DNA of 64,000 bases from Mogibacterium sp. (lineage in GTDB: Bacteria; Bacillota; Clostridia; Peptostreptococcales; Anaerovoracaceae): the NCBI GenBank assembly GCA_017403955.1, contig JAFRDH010000019.1, positions 62,001-126,000 on the forward strand. Direction: 5' to 3'. The position numbers and the translations under genes were made by a program. The notes under the pieces are model-generated. The model ran no database searches and had not been told where the DNA came from. It saw nothing but the letters and a program-made list of their open reading frames with translations. Below, piece after piece: positions 60,031-64,000 of the stretch (the first letter of the stretch is position 1; each line of letters opens with the position of its first letter).

Positions 60031-61695
60031 TCAGTTGCTGACCTCAGGTTTGATCCCAAAGAGGTTCTCTACATCCTGAAGGACGTCATTGAGGTTCGCA
60101 TCTTCATCTATTATTCTGGAAGCTTCCTGTTCGGATACGACAGGCCGGCTTCCTCCATCTTCGTCCGGATCTCCGCCGCGCAGAGTGACAAATATTTCTG
60201 GACCGTAAATACCCTTAGCGGCCCTTGTTATCTCTCCGAGCTTGTCATTTGCCAGCCTCATTTTGTTAGGTTTGACTGTTACTACCAGCTCTCCCGAGTC
60301 GAACTCTGTGCCTTTCGAATGTTTGGCAACAAAGCTCATGAAGCTCCTGTCATTTCTTGATATCTCTCCGGCAATGATATTCCACATTTCTTCAGGGTCA
60401 CCCGGAACTTCTCTCGGAGCACTCTGTATCATAACAGGTGGTTCATAATCATCCGGTTCACTGACTGCATCCTTAACAGTATCTTCCTTAGCAGTATTTT
60501 CCCTGACAGATACTGAAGCAGCCGGCTTGTCCGTTTTCCTTTCTGCCGTGCGGGTCTGCACAGTTGCAGGCCTTGCTGCAGTCTGAACTGTTTCGATCCC
60601 TCCGGCAAGTCTGACGGCAGCAGTCTCAAGCAGGATCCTAGGTCTCTCTGAATATTTGCTTATATTGATATATTCTGAAAGGAGTCTGACAGCCTGTTCG
60701 ATCTGAGAAAGCTCAAGTGCGTCTGCTTGTTTCTTGAGTCTTCCGGAGTTCTCAACTGAAGAACCGATGATCCTTTCCGGCTTGGAGACATACTTAACGA
60801 CCATGAGATTGCGGTAATGCGTAAGCCAATCCTTGAGGATCTGCTTGGCATCCTTGCCGCGCTTGATTATTTCATCTATATATATGAAGACTTTGCCTAT
60901 ATCGCCTTTCCTTACAGCATCTGTCAGTGCGATGAAGAAGTCCTCACCTGCAGCTCCCGTATATTCAAGCACCAGACTTTTGTCAAGATGAGTATCTCCT
61001 GCAGCCATACACTGCTCCAGAATGCTGAGAGCATCTCTGACAGATCCGTCTGCGCGGGAAGCGATAGTTACAAGAGCGTCTCTTGTAGCCTCAACGCCTC
61101 TTCTTGAACAGATCCTGTCCATTCCGGCAACGAGATCCTCCTCAGATACTCTCTTGAAGTTGAGCTGCATACAGCGTGATCTGATCGTTGATCTGACCTT
61201 CTGCGGGTCGGTGGTTGCCAAAATAAAAATAGCATGTTCCGGCGGCTCCTCGAGCGTCTTGAGGAAAGCGTTCTCTGCCGCAGGGCTCAGCATATGTACC
61301 TCATCTATAATATAGACCTTGTAGCGGCCGACTGATGGAGGATACTTGACCATATCGATGATTGCACGGAGATCATCAACTCCGTTGTTCGATGCTGCGT
61401 CGAGCTCGATACAGTCTACAAAGCGTCCTTCTCTGATTGCCTCACAGTTCGCGCAGTGCCCGCAAGGAAGTTCCGCACCATTTTCGCTGCCCGGTATGCC
61501 CTCAAGGCAGTTCACAGCTTTGGCGAGGATCCTGGCCGTACTGGTCTTGCCTGTACCATGGGTCCCGGAGAAAAGATAAGCCTGGCTCACCGTCCCTGTC
61601 CTGATCTGATTCTTAAGGATCCTGACGATGTGCTTCTGCCCTATGATATCTTCAAATACTTCCGGCCTCTCGGCTCTGTATAATGAAAGCTGCAT
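60031..61695 (-). CDS. dnaX: DNA polymerase III subunit gamma/tau
   Basis: 554-residue DnaX, the clamp-loader ATPase. Walker A GTHGTGKT at 44-51, the zinc-binding cluster CGHCANC, Walker B VYIIDEVHML, sensor 1 ILATTDPQKV and the SRC motif SRCMQLNF are all present. After the AAA core and collar (about 370) a Thr/Ala-rich linker leads to the tau-specific C-terminal domain (MRLANDKLGEITRAAKGIYG). No obvious slippery A-run for a programmed frameshift was noted. GGAG lies about 12 bases before the ATG. It directly follows the SRP RNA gene. Confidence 0.96.
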   Translation of the reverse strand: MQLSLYRAERPEVFEDIIGQKHIVRILKNQIRTGTVSQAYLFSGTHGTGKTSTARILAKAVNCLEGIPGSENGAELPCGHCANCEAIREGRFVDCIELDAASNNGVDDLRAIIDMVKYPPSVGRYKVYIIDEVHMLSPAAENAFLKTLEEPPEHAIFILATTDPQKVRSTIRSRCMQLNFKRVSEEDLVAGMDRICSRRGVEATRDALVTIASRADGSVRDALSILEQCMAAGDTHLDKSLVLEYTGAAGEDFFIALTDAVRKGDIGKVFIYIDEIIKRGKDAKQILKDWLTHYRNLMVVKYVSKPERIIGSSVENSGRLKKQADALELSQIEQAVRLLSEYINISKYSERPRILLETAAVRLAGGIETVQTAARPATVQTRTAERKTDKPAASVSVRENTAKEDTVKDAVSEPDDYEPPVMIQSAPREVPGDPEEMWNIIAGEISRNDRSFMSFVAKHSKGTEFDSGELVVTVKPNKMRLANDKLGEITRAAKGIYGPEIFVTLRGGDPDEDGGSRPVVSEQEASRIIDEDANLNDVLQDVENLFGIKPEVSN

Positions 61696-61741
61696 ACTCT
61701 TACCATTCTCCGCTCAAAATGTGCAGTTAATTGACTCATTG

Positions 61742-61890
61742 AAAAACCGGCGTGGCGGTCTGCAGTACGCAGAGGCTTATCTGCGGCACACAGAACGGGC
61801 CGCTTAATGCTGCTACCTCTCGGTCCTGACATGGTTCACGGTGTCCTGTTGCGCAGGGCCCCCGCGCACTGCAGGCCGCCCGCCGGCACT
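61742..61890 (-). ncRNA. ffs: signal recognition particle RNA
   Basis: Minus strand contains the SRP domain IV signature GTGAACCATGTCAGG, then ACCGAGAGGTAGCAGCA. The flanks pair into one long rod: CCGGCG with CGCCGG, GGCGG with CCGCC and CTGCAGT with ACTGCAG. The 3' end runs into TTTTT. About 149 bases, which is the short bacterial form without a full Alu domain as far as I can see. It binds Ffh to deliver nascent membrane proteins. It lies just upstream of dnaX, a common arrangement. Confidence 0.92.
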
Positions 61891-61896
61891 TGAACA

Positions 61897-61925
61897 ATTA
61901 TAGCACAACTCTTTGTCTGTCTCAA
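61897..61925 (-). promoter_or_regulatory. promoter of ffs
   Basis: Minus strand TTGAGA (61920-61925), exactly 17 bases, TATAAT (61897-61902); the predicted start is 7 bases downstream at the first base of the SRP rod. Confidence 0.88.
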
Positions 61926-61935
61926 TGCCTAAACC

Positions 61936-61964
61936 TTGTCTCATTGGCTAAAGTGTGATACAAT
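61936..61964 (+). promoter_or_regulatory. promoter of the MFS carrier gene
   Basis: TTGTCT (61936-61941), 17-base spacer, TACAAT (61959-61964). It is back to back with the ffs promoter. Confidence 0.7.
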
Positions 61965-61987
61965 ATTTGAGTCGAAAAAATGTAACC

Positions 61988-62042
61988 CCGGGAATACGAA
62001 TCACATGCATCCGCGTAATGATTCCGATTCCCGGCTTTTTTT
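61988..62042 (+). terminator. leader terminator/attenuator upstream of the MFS gene
   Basis: CCGGGAAT (61988-61995) pairs with ATTCCCGG (62027-62034), helped by CGAATCA/TGATTCCG inside, followed by C and seven T residues. It lies between the promoter and the start codon, so the gene is only expressed by read-through. Confidence 0.8.
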
Positions 62043-62078
62043 GATAATAATATGTTATATAGGAGGCAATCAATAATT

Positions 62079-63329
62079 ATGAACACCAACAAAAGATGGC
62101 TTTACCTTGCTACAGCTACTCTGACACTGCTGTTTCTCGGCCTGATCTATGCTTGGTCTATATTCAGAGCTCCATTCAGTGAGTTGTTCCCTGACTGGTC
62201 TATCTCACAGATGTCCCTGACATTCACTATCTCAATGATTTTCTTCTGCCTTGGCGGATTTGCAGGCGGACTGATGAGCAAGAAAATGTCAGTGAGAACA
62301 AGATTCCTTATTTCAGCAATTATGTTGTTCGTAGGATTTTTCGCAGTATCCATGGTCAACACTTCTGCACCGGGATCGAGTCTGACGATGCTCTATATTT
62401 TCTACGGCGTATTCGGAGGAGGCGGCGTAGGTCTCGCATATAATTGTGTAATCGGAACTCTCAACAAATGGTTCCCTGATAAAGTCGGTCTCGCATCCGG
62501 TATCATGCTGATGGGATTCGGCCTCGGCGGACTTGTACTCGGTTCTATCGTAAATGGTATGATCGGCTCGATGGGTCTGCTGCCGGTATTTAAGATCCTC
62601 GGTATCGTCATCGCTATCGTATGTGTACTGGCTGCGATCATCATAAAGGCTCCGACAGCAGAAGACAGCGCAGCACTCGCTGATCTGGCAGCTACCGCAA
62701 AGGTCGCTTCTGGCAAAGGCGCAGCCGCCACGGCAGCACCTGCAAAAGACTACTCTGCAGCTGAGATGCTCAAGACCGGAAGATTCTGGTTTTTCACGAT
62801 CTGGGCGATCCTGCTCAACTCTGCAGGACTGCTGGTCATCAACAGCGCAGCTAACATTTCAGTAGCATTCGGCGGCACAGCTGTACTCGGAATGATCGTT
62901 TCACTCTTCAACGGAGCAGGAAGAATCATCGCAGGTAACAACTTCGACAAGTTTGGCCGTAAAGCAGCTACGATCGTAAACAACTCGTTCATGCTGGCAG
63001 CAGGTATCTTCTTAGCACTTGGCGGAATGACAAGCAAGTACATCTTCATTCTGATCGGACTTATCTTTGTCGGCCTGGCATACGGCGGATGCCCTACCAT
63101 CACATCAGCATATATCAACAAAGCATTCGGTCCGGCAAACTTCCCGACCAATTTCAGTATTGCAAACTTCAGTCTTATTCCTGCAGCTACTATAGGACCT
63201 ATGATCTCATCTGCACTCCTCGAAGCAGCAGGAGGCAGCTATAATACGAACTTCTATGCAATCATCGGATTCTCCGCAGCAGCGCTTGTAATGTGGGTAC
63301 TCCTCAACATCTCAAGCAAGAACGCTTAA
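62079..63329 (+). CDS. MFS transporter, OFA (oxalate/formate antiporter-like) family
   Basis: 416-residue major facilitator with twelve helices. The N-terminal RWLYLATATLTLLFLGLIYAWSIF pattern (cited as LGLIYAWSIFRAPF), GVGLAYNCVIGTLNKWFPDK and LFNGAGRIIAG are typical of the OFA family of monocarboxylate carriers. A Ala-rich cytoplasmic loop is in the middle (KVASGKGAAATAAPAKD). AGGAGG precedes the ATG at 62079; an earlier ATG at 62052 is unsupported. The substrate (oxalate, formate, lactate, pyruvate or other acid) is not determined. It has its own promoter with a leader terminator. Confidence 0.9.
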   Translation: MNTNKRWLYLATATLTLLFLGLIYAWSIFRAPFSELFPDWSISQMSLTFTISMIFFCLGGFAGGLMSKKMSVRTRFLISAIMLFVGFFAVSMVNTSAPGSSLTMLYIFYGVFGGGGVGLAYNCVIGTLNKWFPDKVGLASGIMLMGFGLGGLVLGSIVNGMIGSMGLLPVFKILGIVIAIVCVLAAIIIKAPTAEDSAALADLAATAKVASGKGAAATAAPAKDYSAAEMLKTGRFWFFTIWAILLNSAGLLVINSAANISVAFGGTAVLGMIVSLFNGAGRIIAGNNFDKFGRKAATIVNNSFMLAAGIFLALGGMTSKYIFILIGLIFVGLAYGGCPTITSAYINKAFGPANFPTNFSIANFSLIPAATIGPMISSALLEAAGGSYNTNFYAIIGFSAAALVMWVLLNISSKNA

Positions 63330-63373
63330 TAATAGTTTGCAGATCAGCCGGGATCATTCGATCCGGAATAACG

Positions 63374-63406
63374 AAAAAAACGGGTTGCCACATTTTGTGA
63401 CAACCC
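63374..63406 (-). terminator. intrinsic terminator after rplQ
   Basis: Minus strand GGGTTGTCACA and TGTGGCAACCC arms with a 3-base loop, followed by seven T residues after CG. It closes the ribosomal-protein operon and faces the convergent MFS gene. Confidence 0.9.
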
Positions 63407-63436
63407 ATTTATATTAGTATTAAATCCGTCTGTTGA

Positions 63437-63778
63437 TTAAACGAGCTCGAGGTATACTACTTCAGCATTATCTCCCTGTCTAGGTCCAAGCTTCAGTGTT
63501 CTTGTATATCCGCCGTTGCGATTCTCATACTTTGGTGCGATCTCGTCGAAGAGCTTAGCGACAACTGCCTCATCGAAGAGGTACTCAAGAACCTGTCTTC
63601 TTGCGTGAAGGTCGCCCTTCTTAGCAATAGTGATAAGCTTCTCAGCCTGACGGCCAGCTTCTTTAGCTCTCATATCAGTTGTTGTGATTCTTCCTTCTCT
63701 GAAAAGATCGGTTACCAGGTTTCTCAGCATGGATTTTCTGTGTGCAGAATTTCTGCCCAGCTTCTTATAACCCTTCAT
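63437..63778 (-). CDS. rplQ: 50S ribosomal protein L17
   Basis: 113-residue bL17. The start [20 protein letters not shown], the [18 protein letters not shown] helix and [17 protein letters not shown] are unmistakable. It packs near the peptide exit tunnel. AAAGGAG precedes the ATG at 63778. It is the last gene of the rpoA-rplQ operon, followed by a terminator. Confidence 0.97.
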   Translation of the reverse strand: MKGYKKLGRNSAHRKSMLRNLVTDLFREGRITTTDMRAKEAGRQAEKLITIAKKGDLHARRQVLEYLFDEAVVAKLFDEIAPKYENRNGGYTRTLKLGPRQGDNAEVVYLELV

Positions 63779-63805
63779 CAATCTACTCCTTTCGATTATA
63801 TCCGA

Positions 63806-64000
63806 TTATTCTTCCTCGCTTGGCTTGAGTGAAAGTCCCAGTTCAGCGAGCTTGTTCTTTACTTCTATCAGCGACTTCATTCCGAGGTTTCTGACCTTCA
63901 TCATATCCTCTTCAGTACGCTGTGTGAGCTCCTCGACAGTGTTGATCGAGGCTCTCTTGAGGCAGTTGAATGAACGTACAGACAATTCGAGTTCCTCGAT
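63806..64000 (-). CDS. rpoA: RNA polymerase alpha subunit, C-terminal part (cut by window edge)
   Basis: The last 64 codons of rpoA run to the window edge. They encode the alpha-[24 protein letters not shown] and [19 protein letters not shown] are the conserved helices that contact the UP element and activators, then a short acidic tail. It is 27 bases upstream of rplQ, the usual order. Confidence 0.95.
   Translation of the reverse strand: MEELELSVRSFNCLKRASINTVEELTQRTEEDMMKVRNLGMKSLIEVKNKLAELGLSLKPSEEE

Overview
The window is a bacterial chromosome segment of moderate GC with dense coding, strong GGAGG-type ribosome binding sites and TTGAMA/TATAAT promoters. Gene content (ffs-dnaX-ybaB-recR, rplQ-rpoA, OFA-type MFS carrier, single-domain Pta, ornithine-racemase-like enzyme, DUF285 and LRR_5 surface proteins, SPFH protein, DUF2828) points to an anaerobic Clostridia-class Firmicute. 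I cannot name the genus. No prophage, CRISPR array, tRNA or rRNA was seen. The window is a chromosomal backbone with accessory cassettes.

Layout. Positions 1-3700: SPFH membrane protein, flavodoxin, LtrA-like membrane protein and a VWA protein. 3.9-8.2 kb: a polar amino-acid ABC transporter operon ending in an M20 amidohydrolase, which suggests uptake and cleavage of an acylated or amide-linked amino-acid substrate. 8.2-13.6 kb: macro-domain/HTH fusion, nitroreductase, YwaF-like membrane protein, TetR and LysR regulators, a cysteine-cluster protein, and an unexplained structured RNA-like element near 11.8 kb. 13.6-18.5 kb: pta, an ATP-grasp enzyme and a second amino-acid ABC operon. 18.5-19.7 kb: esterase and HU.

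19.8-28.8 kb (all minus strand) is the most unusual part: an RNA-repair-like island. In transcription order it holds an alpha/beta-hydrolase fused to a ferritin-like domain, a GIY-YIG/Nudix fusion, RtcB ligase 2, a 41-codon small ORF with a terminator, an XRE regulator, a 42-codon small ORF, a DUF2828 (Ro60-like VWA) protein, RtcB ligase 1, a strongly folded intergenic element, a macro-domain protein, an RlaP-type nucleotidyltransferase, a DUF1653 protein and a PNPOx-like protein. The known members fit end-healing, ligation and surveillance of broken RNA. The two fusions, the two small ORFs and the structured intergenic RNA are the parts I would call undescribed.

28.9-29.3 kb is a non-coding stretch with 20-bp tandem repeats and MITE-like inverted repeats. 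29.3-31.7 kb: lipoprotein, GNAT, hydroxyacyl-CoA dehydrogenase. 31.7-36.5 kb: a small membrane protein, a membrane-anchored double-AAA ATPase, and a PAP2/CDP-alcohol transferase/VTT triple fusion whose transferase motif lacks its last Asp. 36.6-42.1 kb: lysS (with an extra tRNA-binding domain), greA, a racemase and an acyl-CoA synthetase. 42.3-56.9 kb is a cell-surface and signalling region: two near-duplicate DUF285 surface proteins flank a 2083-residue exported protein, followed by an operon of a regulator-like protein, an LRR surface protein and a transmembrane Ser/Thr kinase. 57-64 kb returns to core genes: ybaK, brnQ, recR, ybaB, dnaX, SRP RNA, an MFS carrier with a leader terminator, rplQ and the 3' end of rpoA.
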